From NCBI RefSeq assembly GCF_903819335.1, contig NZ_CAIJDE010000036.1, positions 62,001 to 126,000 of the forward strand: a stretch of DNA of 64,000 nt, in the 5' to 3' direction. Shown here one piece after another: positions 7,861 through 17,420 of this stretch. The notes under the pieces are model-generated. The model was not told the origin of the DNA and made no database searches. It saw nothing but the letters and a program-made list of their open reading frames with translations. The number at the start of each line of letters is the position of its first letter. Position 1 is the first letter of the stretch. The position numbers and the translations under genes are program-made. The DNA comes from Flavobacterium panici. GTDB taxonomy: Bacteria > Bacteroidota > Bacteroidia > Flavobacteriales > Flavobacteriaceae.

Positions 7861-9909
7861 ATGAAACCCAATTTTTTTCTGTTCAAAAAAATGTTTTTGT
7901 CCATTTTGTTTGTGGCATTTTTCTTTAATTCAGCTTTAGCCCAAAAAGACATTAAAATGACTTTTGGGAAAAACGGAATCATAACGTATGACGCAAAACA
8001 AAAAACAATTGCTGTAAGCCAATCCGGAAAAACTATTTTTTCAGATGCGAAAGCTTCAGTTATTGTGAATGGTAAAGCAATTTCGGTTAGTGATTATTCA
8101 GAAGCTGTTTTATCAAAAGAGACTATTAATGATAATTTAGGAAAAGGAATAAAATACACGCTTACATATACAGATAAAAACAATCCAACCCTAATCCAAA
8201 ACTTCTATACTTATAACAATCAGTCCTATTTTATAACTCAAATAGAAATTTTAGGCGCAGGGCAGCAAATCGCAACCAATTATATTTCGCCGTTAGATTT
8301 AGGAAAAATCAGTTTTGATAAAATAGAAAATCTGCAAACCGTTTTTGTTCCTTATGATAATGATGCTTTTATCAGCTACAATTCAAAAAAGTTAGATGCA
8401 ATTTCGAATAATACAAGTGCCGAAGTTGGAATTTTATTCAATAATACTTCCAGAAATGGTTTTATTGTAGGTTCTTTGGAACACACCGTTTGGAAAAGTG
8501 CCGTAAAAACTACCAATAAAAAACCGACAGCTTTATTTTCTGCATGGGCAGGATATTCTGAAAAAGAAGTTACGCGTGACAGTATCGCTCACGGAATCAT
8601 AAAAGGCAATAAAGTTTTATCTCCAAAATTTTTCGTGGGTTATTATTCAGATTGGCGAAATGGTATGGAAGATTATGCCAAAACCAATCGCATTGTAGAA
8701 AAACCTTATGTTTTTGAGTGGGACAAACCAACTCCGGTAGGATGGAACAGCTGGGGCGTTTTGATGGAGAAAATTAATTTTGAAAATACGACAAAGGTTG
8801 CAGACTTTTTTGCAAAAGAAATTCCGCAGTTTAGAGTAGGTAATACAGCTTATATCGATTTGGATTCTTTTTGGGACAATATGGTTAAAGGCGGATTTAC
8901 GGGAGATTTCAGCAAACTAAAAGAATTCGCAGATTATTGTAAAAGCAAAGGTTTAGAACCGGGAGCATATTGGGCGCCTTTTACAGATTGGGGATGGAAA
9001 GACGGACCAAACCGCAAAGCCGAAGGAAGTGATTATACTTTTGGAGAAATGTGGACGAAAACCGGAAACACGTATTTTGATTTTGACGGCGCCAGAGCGA
9101 TTGACCCAACACATCCGGGAACATTAAAACGTGTTGATTATGTAATTAATAAACTAAAAGCGTGCGGTTTTAAAATGATTAAAATTGACTTTTTAGGTCA
9201 CGCTGCCGCAGAATCTACTTCGTTTTACGATAAAAATGTTACAACAGGAATGCAGGCTTACAAAGTGGGAATGGAACATTTGGTAAATGCATTAGACGGA
9301 CAAATGCTTATTTATGCTGCTATTTCCCCAAACATGGCAACATCTCGTTATGCCCACGTCCGTCGTATTGCATGCGATGCCTGGAAAACAATCGAACATA
9401 CCCAATACACATTGAATAGTGTAAATTATGGCTGGTGGCAGACTTATTCATATGATTATATTGATGCTGATCATGTGGTTTTTGCAGATGTAACAGAAGG
9501 AGAAAACCGCGCCAGATTAATTTCGGCAGTCATTACAGGAACTTTAATTACCGGAGACGATTATAGTAAAGACGGCATTTGGAGCGTACGTGCAAAAGAA
9601 TGGCTTCAGAATAAAGAACTTCTTAAAATTGTTTCTCACGGTGTAGCTTTCCGTCCGGTAGAAGGAAATACAGGAAAACATACGACTGAAGTTTTCGAAC
9701 AAAAAATAGGAAATGATTGGTATATAGCGGTTTTAAATTATGGTAGTACACCTAAAAATTATTCACTTCCTCTGGAAAGACTGGGCATAAAAAATGGAAA
9801 TTATAAACTCCAGAATCTTTTTACAAATCAAAATACTAATGTAAAAAATAATATAAATGTAAGTCTTGGTTCCAAAGATGCTCATTTGTACAAAATCATA
9901 AATCGTTAA
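7861..9909 (+). CDS. Periplasmic alpha-galactosidase, GH27-like (paralog of the secreted enzyme)
   Basis: A 682-residue exported enzyme with a signal peptide ending at about residue 28 (SALAQ). A beta-sandwich region covers about residues 30-285, then the clan GH-D barrel with TPVGWNSWG, AYIDLDSFWDN and MIKIDFLGHAA. Asp443 is the predicted nucleophile and Asp506 in RRIACDAW the predicted acid/base. It aligns along the barrel with the secreted paralog at 4638 but lacks both the CBM-like domain and the T9SS domain, so it is probably periplasmic. It heads an operon with the acetylesterase (11-base gap) and GH36 gene. A second possible start ten codons in would also leave a signal peptide. Role: removal of alpha-galactose from imported oligosaccharides (inferred). 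Confidence 0.85.
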   Translation: MKPNFFLFKKMFLSILFVAFFFNSALAQKDIKMTFGKNGIITYDAKQKTIAVSQSGKTIFSDAKASVIVNGKAISVSDYSEAVLSKETINDNLGKGIKYTLTYTDKNNPTLIQNFYTYNNQSYFITQIEILGAGQQIATNYISPLDLGKISFDKIENLQTVFVPYDNDAFISYNSKKLDAISNNTSAEVGILFNNTSRNGFIVGSLEHTVWKSAVKTTNKKPTALFSAWAGYSEKEVTRDSIAHGIIKGNKVLSPKFFVGYYSDWRNGMEDYAKTNRIVEKPYVFEWDKPTPVGWNSWGVLMEKINFENTTKVADFFAKEIPQFRVGNTAYIDLDSFWDNMVKGGFTGDFSKLKEFADYCKSKGLEPGAYWAPFTDWGWKDGPNRKAEGSDYTFGEMWTKTGNTYFDFDGARAIDPTHPGTLKRVDYVINKLKACGFKMIKIDFLGHAAAESTSFYDKNVTTGMQAYKVGMEHLVNALDGQMLIYAAISPNMATSRYAHVRRIACDAWKTIEHTQYTLNSVNYGWWQTYSYDYIDADHVVFADVTEGENRARLISAVITGTLITGDDYSKDGIWSVRAKEWLQNKELLKIVSHGVAFRPVEGNTGKHTTEVFEQKIGNDWYIAVLNYGSTPKNYSLPLERLGIKNGNYKLQNLFTNQNTNVKNNINVSLGSKDAHLYKIINR

Positions 9910-9919
9910 TGGAAGGTAT

Positions 9920-11890
9920 ATGAAAAGACATTTTTTTAAGAAAACCATTTTAGTTGTATCGTTGGTGATACTTTCGGCAAATGCTGTAAATGCTGCCGTA
10001 ACACTTCCTTCTTTTTTTACAGATAATATGGTATTGCAGCAAAAAAGCGCAGTTCCGTTTTGGGGAGAAAGCAATAAGCAATCCGTATCGGTTACAACTT
10101 CTTGGGATAAAAAAACCTATAAAGCCAATGTTGTAAAAGGCAAATGGAATGTGGTTTTAAAAACGCCTGTTTACGGCGGACCTTATTCTATTGCTATAAA
10201 TGACGGAGATTTAAAAACGCTTCAAAATATTTTAATTGGTGAAGTCTGGCTGTGTTCCGGACAAAGTAATATGGAAATGCCGCTTGAAGGATGGGGAAAA
10301 ATCGATAATTATAAAGAAGAAATACAAAACGCTGATTATCCGCAAATACGATTATTACAAGCCGAGCATATTGAAAGTACTTTACCGCTAAATACATTAA
10401 AAGTACAGCACGACGGGTGGAATGTGTGCAGTCCAAAAACTATAGCTGATTTTAGTGCGACAGCTTATTTTTTTGCCAGAAAAATTTATAAAGAAAAAAA
10501 GATTCCGATAGGATTAATTCATTCTTCGTGGGGAGGAACGCTTATAGAGGCGTGGACAAGCTCTGGAGCGTTAAGCACAATTCATGATTTTGATACTGAA
10601 ATCGAAGCGATGAAATCTGAAACGAACAGAGAAGCTTTACAGCAGAAATATAATGCTGATTTAGCTGTTTGGGAAAAATATGTAGCAAATGCAGACAAAG
10701 GAATGCAGCAGGAAAAAGCAATTTGGTCAGCAGAAAATCTTGATGATTCATCTTGGAAAACCATGAAACTGCCTTCTTTTTTTGACAGCAACGGATTAGC
10801 CAGTTTTGATGGAATAATCTGGTTTAGAAAAAAGTTTATTATCTCTGATAATACTAAAGATTTCAGCCTGAGTTATTATGCAGATGATGATGATATACTT
10901 TGGATTAATGGAAATTATGTTGGCGAAACTAAAGGTTATAATGTAGAGCGTCATTATACAATTCCGGCTAAGTTTCTTAAAAAAGGAGAAAACACCATCA
11001 CAATTCGAGTTTTTGACGGAGCAGGAAACGGAGGAGTTTACGCCGATGAAAAAATCACTTTAAAATCTGAAAATGAAACTCTTTCATTAGCCGGAGACTG
11101 GAAATATAATATTGGTGCAGACAGTAAAGATTTACCTGCAAAACCATATTTGGCTCAAGGTCAAAACAGACCAAGTGCGATTTATAATGCGATGATTGCG
11201 CCTTTGTTAGATTATAAAATAAAAGGGATAATCTGGTATCAGGGAGAAAGCAATGCAGAAAGAGCTTTTCAATATCAAAAATTATTACCGCTGTTGATAA
11301 ACGACTGGAGAGCTAAATTTAAAGATAAAAACCTTCCGTTTTTGTATGTTCAGTTAGCTAATTATAAACAGCAAAAACAACAGCCGGATAATTCAGATTG
11401 GGCAGAGTTAAGAGAAGCTCAATTCATGGCTTTGAAACTACCAAATACCGGAATGGCTGTAACAACTGATATTGGAAATGGAGAAGACATTCATCCAAAA
11501 AACAAACAAGATGTAGGAGGACGTTTGGCAAATATTGCCTTGGCAAAAGTTTACAATACTAAAATTGAGTATTCGGGACCGCTTTATAAATCCTATACGG
11601 TTAAAGCAAATGTGATTACGATCGATTTTGATTTTAATGAAAATATAAAAGCGAAAGACAATTCTTTAAAAGGATTTTCAATAGCTGGAGCAGACCAAAA
11701 ATTTCATTGGGCAGAAGCCAAAATAGTCAACGGAAAAGTAGAAGTATATGCGCAGGAAGTTCCGAATCCGGTTTCAGTGCGATACAATTGGGCAGACAAT
11801 CCAAACGGAAATTTAACCAATGCTTCGGGATTACCGGCATCCTCTTTTAGAACAGATAACTGGGAAGGAATTACACAAAAAAAGAAATAA
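9920..11890 (+). CDS. Exported sialate O-acetylesterase-like SGNH esterase
   Basis: A 656-residue protein of the sialate 9-O-acetylesterase-like family, with a signal peptide ending at about residue 26. The catalytic Ser116 lies in GQSNMEMPL, the oxyanion region in IIWYQGESNAE, and the Asp-His pair in GEDIHPKNK (Asp523, His525). Between about residues 275 and 395 a jelly-roll module like those of beta-galactosidases is inserted (DGIIWFRKKF, ILWINGNYVGET). Members in PULs usually remove acetyl groups from plant or glycoprotein glycans rather than from sialic acid. It sits between two alpha-galactosidase genes, so an acetylated, galactose-bearing substrate is likely. Confidence 0.85.
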   Translation: MKRHFFKKTILVVSLVILSANAVNAAVTLPSFFTDNMVLQQKSAVPFWGESNKQSVSVTTSWDKKTYKANVVKGKWNVVLKTPVYGGPYSIAINDGDLKTLQNILIGEVWLCSGQSNMEMPLEGWGKIDNYKEEIQNADYPQIRLLQAEHIESTLPLNTLKVQHDGWNVCSPKTIADFSATAYFFARKIYKEKKIPIGLIHSSWGGTLIEAWTSSGALSTIHDFDTEIEAMKSETNREALQQKYNADLAVWEKYVANADKGMQQEKAIWSAENLDDSSWKTMKLPSFFDSNGLASFDGIIWFRKKFIISDNTKDFSLSYYADDDDILWINGNYVGETKGYNVERHYTIPAKFLKKGENTITIRVFDGAGNGGVYADEKITLKSENETLSLAGDWKYNIGADSKDLPAKPYLAQGQNRPSAIYNAMIAPLLDYKIKGIIWYQGESNAERAFQYQKLLPLLINDWRAKFKDKNLPFLYVQLANYKQQKQQPDNSDWAELREAQFMALKLPNTGMAVTTDIGNGEDIHPKNKQDVGGRLANIALAKVYNTKIEYSGPLYKSYTVKANVITIDFDFNENIKAKDNSLKGFSIAGADQKFHWAEAKIVNGKVEVYAQEVPNPVSVRYNWADNPNGNLTNASGLPASSFRTDNWEGITQKKK

Positions 11891-11909
11891 GAAAATAACA
11901 CATAATAAA

Positions 11910-14111
11910 ATGAAAAAACAATTTACAACTTTAAGGCAGTCTTTTGCGATAGCATTTTTTATTCTCTCGAGTTATTGTTCAGTAACTGCACAGCAGATTA
12001 TTACAGTAAAAACAAAAAGCAACGCATTGGTTTTACAAGTAACTCCTGGGAAAGAAGTAAACACTATTTACTTAGGAGAAAAACTGGCAAACGATTCAGA
12101 ATACACAAAAATACAAGCCCAGTTTCGTCAGGGAACAGATTACTCTGGTATTTATAATGCAGCTTATACGGCATCGGGATCTAAAAATTTGTTAGAACCT
12201 GCTATTACCGTAACGCACGCTGACGGAAATACTTCGCTTGATTTGTTATACGTAAGTCATGAAACAAACAAAATTAGTACAGGAGTTTTTCAAACTGATA
12301 TTACACTAAAAGATCCTGTTTATCCGGTTGAGGTTCATTTGTTTATTCAGTCTTATTTTGATAATGATGTAATTGAGCAGTGGACAACCATTCAGCATAA
12401 CGAAAAAGCAAGTATTACTTTGAATAAATATGCTTCGGCTAATTTATATCTTAAAGGATATAATAACTTTTACCTGAACCAATATCATGGTGACTGGGCA
12501 AAAGAAATGCAGCCCGAAGAAACAAAGTTAACGCACGGAATTAAAGTTTTAGATTCTAAATTAGGTTCTCGTGCTAATTTATTTCAGCCTTCGGTATTTA
12601 TGGTTTCTTTAGATAAACCAGCTTCAGAAGACGAAGGAAAAGTTTTGTTTGCAGGTTTAGAATGGTCAGGAAATTTTAGAACCGATTTAGAATTAGATCC
12701 TTTAAATAATCTTCGTGTTATTTCGGGAATTAATAATGCCGCGGCAGCTTATAAACTGGCTAAAAGCGAAGTATTTACAACGCCTAAATTTTGGTATACT
12801 TTTTCATCAAAAGGAAAAGGAACTGCAAGTCGTAATTTACACGATTGGTCAAGAAGTCATAAAATCCTTGACGGGAAAGGAGATCGTTTAACTCTTTTAA
12901 ATAACTGGGAAGCGACTTATTTTAATTTTGACGAAGAAAAACTAAAAGTGCTTATCGCCGATAGTAAAAAACTGGGCGTTGATATGTTTTTATTAGATGA
13001 CGGATGGTTCGGAAATACTTATCCTCGTAACAATGATGATGCAGCTTTAGGAGATTGGGACGTTAATAAAAAGAAATTACCAAACGGAATTGGAACTTTG
13101 GTAAAAACAGCCAAAGATAATCAGGTAAAATTCGGAATATGGATTGAGCCTGAAATGGTAAATCCGGCGAGTGATTTGTATAAAAAACATCCGGAATGGG
13201 TGATCAAACAACCGGGAAGAGCAGAACATTATTTCCGTAATCAATTGGTTTTAGATTTATCAAATCCAAAAGTTCAGGATTTTGTTTATGGAGTTGTAGA
13301 CAATCTTTTTACTCAAAATCCAGAATTGGCTTATATCAAATGGGATTGTAATGCAGTGATTTATAACGCATATTCAGGTAATTTAAAAGACAATCAGAAT
13401 AACTTTTATACTGATTATGTAAACGGACTTTATAAAGTTTTAGAACGCATTCGTGTAAAATATCCAAAAGTGCCAATGATGCTTTGTTCTGGCGGCGGCG
13501 GAAGAGTAGATTACGGAGCCTTGAAATACTTTACTGAATTCTGGCCAAGCGATAATACAGATCCTTTAGAGCGTGTATACATGCAATGGGAATACTCGTA
13601 TTTTTATCCGGCACTTACTATTGCGGCGCACGTTACAGACTGGGGTAAACAATCTATAAAATACCGTACAGATGTTGCCATGATGGGAAGATTAGGTTTT
13701 GATATTGTGGTGAAAGATTTAAAAGAAAAAGACCTAGCTTTTACACAGCAAGCAATCAAAAACTACAATGCATTAAGCGGAACAATCTGGCAGGGAGATC
13801 AATATCGTCTGCAAAATCCGTGGGGTAATGATGCAGCATCGGTAATGTTTGTGAATAAAAACGGAAACGAAGCAGTAATGTTTAGTTATGCTGTTAATTC
13901 AAGATATGAAGCCGGAACTCATCTTCCAATAAAATTAAAAGGATTGCAAGCAGGACAAAACTACAAAGTAGAAGAAATCAACGTTTATCCGGATAAAAAA
14001 GCTTCTGTAGAAACAGCCGTTTATTCTGGTGATTTTTTAATGCAGGTTGGAATTAATCCAAATGTAACAGTATCAAATAACAGCGTTGTTTTAAAAATCA
14101 CGAAGGCCTAA
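11910..14111 (+). CDS. Alpha-galactosidase, GH36
   Basis: A 733-residue enzyme of the GH36 melibiase type with a signal peptide (cleavage near SVTAQQ). The N-terminal supersandwich runs to about residue 320. The barrel carries FLLDDGWFG, FGIWIEPEMVNP, YIKWDCN with nucleophile Asp479, LCSGGGGRVDYG, and FWPSDNTDP with acid/base Asp548. Length and order match full-length GH36 enzymes. It hydrolyses alpha-1,6-galactosides such as raffinose-type or galactomannan side chains. The reading frame extends 30 codons upstream into the esterase gene, but the ATG used here follows an AT-rich leader and gives a proper signal peptide. Third gene of the operon. Confidence 0.9.
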   Translation: MKKQFTTLRQSFAIAFFILSSYCSVTAQQIITVKTKSNALVLQVTPGKEVNTIYLGEKLANDSEYTKIQAQFRQGTDYSGIYNAAYTASGSKNLLEPAITVTHADGNTSLDLLYVSHETNKISTGVFQTDITLKDPVYPVEVHLFIQSYFDNDVIEQWTTIQHNEKASITLNKYASANLYLKGYNNFYLNQYHGDWAKEMQPEETKLTHGIKVLDSKLGSRANLFQPSVFMVSLDKPASEDEGKVLFAGLEWSGNFRTDLELDPLNNLRVISGINNAAAAYKLAKSEVFTTPKFWYTFSSKGKGTASRNLHDWSRSHKILDGKGDRLTLLNNWEATYFNFDEEKLKVLIADSKKLGVDMFLLDDGWFGNTYPRNNDDAALGDWDVNKKKLPNGIGTLVKTAKDNQVKFGIWIEPEMVNPASDLYKKHPEWVIKQPGRAEHYFRNQLVLDLSNPKVQDFVYGVVDNLFTQNPELAYIKWDCNAVIYNAYSGNLKDNQNNFYTDYVNGLYKVLERIRVKYPKVPMMLCSGGGGRVDYGALKYFTEFWPSDNTDPLERVYMQWEYSYFYPALTIAAHVTDWGKQSIKYRTDVAMMGRLGFDIVVKDLKEKDLAFTQQAIKNYNALSGTIWQGDQYRLQNPWGNDAASVMFVNKNGNEAVMFSYAVNSRYEAGTHLPIKLKGLQAGQNYKVEEINVYPDKKASVETAVYSGDFLMQVGINPNVTVSNNSVVLKITKA

Positions 14112-14128
14112 AATAAATTTCAAACATT

Positions 14129-14145
14129 AGTATATATTTGTACTA
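14129..14145. promoter_or_regulatory. Candidate promoter and autoregulatory site of the GntR-type regulator
   Basis: TATATTTG at 14133-14140 matches the -7 consensus TAnnTTTG. It is framed by an inverted repeat TAGTA / TACTA, the same half-site word as in the PUL operators. No clear -33 was found. This would allow separate expression and feedback control of the regulator. Confidence 0.35.
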
Positions 14146-14179
14146 TATATTTTCTAAATAAATACCTATTAAAACGTTT

Positions 14180-15196
14180 ATGAAGCAAATTATTCAACAG
14201 ATAAAAAACCTTGAATCAATTAATTCCCTATCCAAACACGAGCAGCTGGTTCAGGGAATAATTAATGCCATTGATGAAAAGGTAGTAACAAAAGGTGATC
14301 TGCTTCCATCTGTAAATACTTTTATAAGCGAATTGGGTTTTGCAAGAGAAACTATTGCCAAAGCTTATAAAGAACTTGTTCACAGAGGAATTATCGAATC
14401 AAAAAATAGACTGGGATATTTCGTTGCCACCAATGATGTAAAACAAGAGTTGAAAGTGGCACTGCTGATATTTGCATTTGATATTTTTCAGGAAACGTTT
14501 TATGAAAATTTCAGAAAAGGACTTGGAAAAAATGTACAATTGGATATCTTTTTCCATCACAATAATTTTGATACGTTTGAAAATATAATTCAAAGTATAA
14601 AAGGAAAATACGGAATGTTTGTTATCGCTCCGATTCCGAATAAAAAAACACCGGATGTTTTAAAACAGCTGCCAACAAACAGAGTATTGCTGGTGGACCG
14701 TTTTATAGAAACAGATGAAGATTACAATTATGTTGCACAAGAATTTGGAGATTCGTCTTACAACGCTTTTGTGCAGCTTAAAGATAAAATTAAAAAGTAC
14801 GATGAACTTGTTTTCTTTTTCAAGCCATCATCTGCAGAACCTAATGAAATTTTAAATTCATTTAAAAGGTTCATGAAGGATTATGATATTAAAGGAGTTA
14901 TAAAAGAAGAATACACAGCAGGTTCTCTGGAAAAAGGAAAAGTGTATTTTACGATTCACAATCTCGAACTTTGGGAAATGCTGAAAGACTCTAAAATAAA
15001 AGGACTTAAAATTGGTGCCGACATTGGTTTTATTTCGCACAATGATGATATTGTAAAAGAAATCATTTTTGACGGTGTAACCACATTTTCTACAGATTTT
15101 GCTGAAATGGGAAAAAGAGCCGCTGATTTTGTGCTGAACAGAAAAAAGACACAAGAGATTATCCCGACAATTCTTATTGATAGAAATTCGTTGTAA
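14180..15196 (+). CDS. GntR-family regulator with LacI-type sugar-binding domain
   Basis: A 338-residue cytoplasmic regulator. Residues about 10-80 are a GntR winged helix (LLPSVNTFISELGFARETIAKAYKELVHRGIIESK). Residues about 90-338 look like the periplasmic-binding-protein fold used by LacI and AraR-type regulators (FVIAPIP, LLVDRF, GLKIGADIGFISHNDD). Such GntR/LacI hybrids are usually repressors released by a sugar. It lies inside the PUL and abuts the SSS symporter gene (three bases between them), so the inducer is probably the transported sugar or oligosaccharide. It is the best candidate to bind the shared operator at 7353, 7821 and 17421. Confidence 0.85.
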   Translation: MKQIIQQIKNLESINSLSKHEQLVQGIINAIDEKVVTKGDLLPSVNTFISELGFARETIAKAYKELVHRGIIESKNRLGYFVATNDVKQELKVALLIFAFDIFQETFYENFRKGLGKNVQLDIFFHHNNFDTFENIIQSIKGKYGMFVIAPIPNKKTPDVLKQLPTNRVLLVDRFIETDEDYNYVAQEFGDSSYNAFVQLKDKIKKYDELVFFFKPSSAEPNEILNSFKRFMKDYDIKGVIKEEYTAGSLEKGKVYFTIHNLELWEMLKDSKIKGLKIGADIGFISHNDDIVKEIIFDGVTTFSTDFAEMGKRAADFVLNRKKTQEIIPTILIDRNSL

Positions 15197-15199
15197 TTT

Positions 15200-16792
15200 A
15201 TGAATGTTTTATCCATTGTTAGTTTTTTACTGATTACAGGTTTAGTCGCTGTTATTTCAGCCATAAAAACACGAAAAAGAAAGGTACAAACCACAAGCGG
15301 ACTTTTTTTTGCAGATCATAACAATAACTTTTTTATAGTTGGAGGCGCTTTATTGCTCAGCAATATAAGCGCCAACCAGTTTATAGGCGAGAACGAATCC
15401 ATTTACACTAACAACATGAGTGTTATGGCATGGGGCGTAAGTTCTGTGTTGGCCATGCTGCTTGTTGCCGAGTTTTTTCTGCCCATTTATTTTCGTACCG
15501 GAGCCATGACAATTCCGGATTATCTGGGAAAACGGTATGACGATTCGACTAAAAGACTCGTGTCGATTATCTTTTTATGCAGTTATATTGTCAATTTACT
15601 TCCGGCAGTATTATATGGCGGTGCCGTTGCCCTAACCGGAATGTTCAATTTTTTATATCCTTTAGAATTAACCTACTGGCAGAATATCTGGGTTATGGTT
15701 TGGCTGATAGGTCTTACAGGCTGTGCTTATTCGGTTTTAGGAGGTTTACGTGCCATATCAATTAGTGACACGGTTTTAAGTATTGGATTATTGACCATTG
15801 GGATTGCTTTTCCTTACTTCGGATTTAAATTTTTAGGAAATGGAGACTGGTCCAAAGGACTTCATATTTTGCTTTCTGAGCATAAAGAACATTTAAATTC
15901 TATTGGCGGACCAAAGGACGAAATTCCGTTGAACACCATTTTTACAGGAATGTTTATCATGAACCTGTATTATTGGGGAATGGAGCAGTTTATTGTTCAG
16001 CAGGCACTTTCGGCAAAAAGTTTATCACACAGCCAAAAAGGAATGGGACTTGCTTGTTTAGGAAAACTATTATGTCCTTTCATCATCAATATTCCCGGAT
16101 TAGTTGGGGTTCATCTTTACCAAAATCTCGAAAATACAGCTGAGGTTTTTCCGCTTGTAGTAAAAGATACTTTACCTGGCGTTATGATTGGTTTAACAGC
16201 TGCAGTTGTTCTTGGAGCTGCCATAAGTACTTTTAATGCTGGACTTAACAGCAGCAGTACATTATTTGTGTTGAATCTTTATAAACCGTGGCTAGAGAAA
16301 AAAAATAAAGTAATAACGGAGAAACATTTGGTTTACACCGGACGTAAATTTGAAATCATTGTCTCGGCTTTAGCCATGTTTTCGGCTCCATTTATATTGT
16401 TTAGCAAAGCTGGGTTTTATACTTATTTACAGCAATTGAGCGGTATGTTCTGTCTGCCTATTTTTACCATTATTCTGATTGGTTTTGTATTTAAAAAAGT
16501 ACCGCCGCAGGCCGCAAAAATGGGAATGATGTTTTTTATTTTGGGTTATATTACTTTTAATAACATACTCGATATTAAATTACATTACCTGCACATGCTC
16601 GCACTTTTATTTGTGCTTACTTCTGTATGCATGCTGCTGGTTTCTAAGTTTTATCCGAAATATAATTATGTTGAAATAAAATTAGAATCGGTTGAATTAT
16701 CGCCTTGGAAAAACCGCTATTGGTACTTTACTGCTTTAATAATTGGTATGGTGAGTATTTTTGTTTTGTTTTCGAAATGGGGAATAGCTTAG
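15200..16792 (+). CDS. Sodium/solute symporter (SSS family), sugar uptake
   Basis: A 530-residue inner membrane protein with about 14 helices. It shows the SSS signature region: GGALLLSNISANQFIGENESIY near the N-terminus, TIPDYLGKRYDDSTKRL, and AISTFNAGLNSSSTLFVLNLY near residue 350. These match SGLT-type sugar symporters common in Bacteroidota PULs. Predicted role: sodium-driven uptake of the galactose or other sugar released in the periplasm. It is translated right after the GntR regulator gene, which ties sensing to uptake. The substrate is inferred from context. Confidence 0.85.
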   Translation: MNVLSIVSFLLITGLVAVISAIKTRKRKVQTTSGLFFADHNNNFFIVGGALLLSNISANQFIGENESIYTNNMSVMAWGVSSVLAMLLVAEFFLPIYFRTGAMTIPDYLGKRYDDSTKRLVSIIFLCSYIVNLLPAVLYGGAVALTGMFNFLYPLELTYWQNIWVMVWLIGLTGCAYSVLGGLRAISISDTVLSIGLLTIGIAFPYFGFKFLGNGDWSKGLHILLSEHKEHLNSIGGPKDEIPLNTIFTGMFIMNLYYWGMEQFIVQQALSAKSLSHSQKGMGLACLGKLLCPFIINIPGLVGVHLYQNLENTAEVFPLVVKDTLPGVMIGLTAAVVLGAAISTFNAGLNSSSTLFVLNLYKPWLEKKNKVITEKHLVYTGRKFEIIVSALAMFSAPFILFSKAGFYTYLQQLSGMFCLPIFTIILIGFVFKKVPPQAAKMGMMFFILGYITFNNILDIKLHYLHMLALLFVLTSVCMLLVSKFYPKYNYVEIKLESVELSPWKNRYWYFTALIIGMVSIFVLFSKWGIA

Positions 16793-16798
16793 AGGAAA

Positions 16799-16834
16799 GG
16801 TTCAAAGGCTCAGAGGTTCAAAGGGACAAAGATT
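16799..16834. repeat. Short degenerate direct repeats
   Basis: The words GGTTCAAAGG, CTCAGAGG and TTCAAAGGGACAAAG follow each other just after the symporter gene. This is a purine-rich low-complexity run at the edge of the palindromic array; nothing more can be said. Confidence 0.4.
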
Positions 16835-16837
16835 TAT

Positions 16838-17153
16838 GTAGAGACGCACAGCAGTGCGTCTTGCGCAACGTAACCACAATATTTGATATACTTGACGTAG
16901 ACGCACTGCTGTGCGCCTCTACGGATATACGTTGTGGATATAATTAATTCTAAAATTGACAATTCAAACATCCAATTTTCTGTAGAGACGCACAGCAGTG
17001 CGTCTTGCGCAACGTAACCACAATATTTGATATACTTGACGTAGACGCACTGCTGTGCGCCTCTACGGATATACGTTATGGATATAATTAATTATAAAAT
17101 TGACAATTCAAACATTCCAATTTTTTGTATAGACGCACAGCAGTGCGTCTTTT
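16838..17153. repeat. Tandem array of a 144-bp palindromic unit (two full copies and a partial third)
   Basis: Units start at 16838, 16982 and 17127 (periods 144 and 145). In each full unit a 24-base arm beginning GTAGAGACGCACAGC is matched about 60 bases later by its reverse complement with one mismatch (16838-16861 and 16899-16922 in copy 1). Each arm is itself partly self-complementary (GACGCAC..GTGCGTC). The third copy stops after its first arm and ends in a T run, which could make it a terminator. No coding sequence is present. Differences between copies 1 and 2 are only a few bases, suggesting recent duplication. Confidence 0.85.
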
Positions 17154-17383
17154 TTTATTCGTATTTGGATTAAACTACCTGAAAATTGTCCAAAATTATC
17201 TCTTTGATTTTGCAGGTAAATTATACCTGTTTTCTTTGTTTTAGATTACAACACTCTTCAGTTTTGTCTGAGATTTCTTTAAATTAATTATTCCTTTATT
17301 TTCTTTTTCCTTTTTAAAGCTTCGTATTTCTGTTAAAGCCGAAATAAATCATCAAAAAAAATATCAAATTCTTAAAACATAAA
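17154..17383. other. Upstream leader region of susC, no gene seen
   Basis: About 230 AT-rich bases between the repeat array and the susC promoter. No reading frame, RNA gene or obvious hairpin was recognised. Confidence 0.5.
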
Positions 17384-17414
17384 TTTGGATGTAATGAAAA
17401 TATTTGTATGTTTG
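17384..17414 (+). promoter_or_regulatory. Predicted promoter of the susC/susD operon
   Basis: TTTG at 17384-17387 and TATGTTTG at 17407-17414 are separated by 19 bases, a full match to the Bacteroidota promoter. The start site would fall near 17421, leaving a leader of about 100 bases before the ATG. Confidence 0.75.
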
Positions 17415-17420
17415 TAATGT

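Noticed and set aside
11820..11909. N-terminal extension of the GH36 gene
   Set aside because: It overlaps the acetylesterase gene, and only the inner ATG is followed by a signal peptide.
16705..16947. Reading frame of 80 codons through the symporter end and repeat
   Set aside because: It overlaps the symporter gene in another frame and runs into palindromic repeat; no start signal or protein-like composition.
16838..17153. Possible CRISPR array
   Set aside because: Only two full units with a 144-base period, units are palindromic and differ little, there are no distinct spacers and no cas genes.
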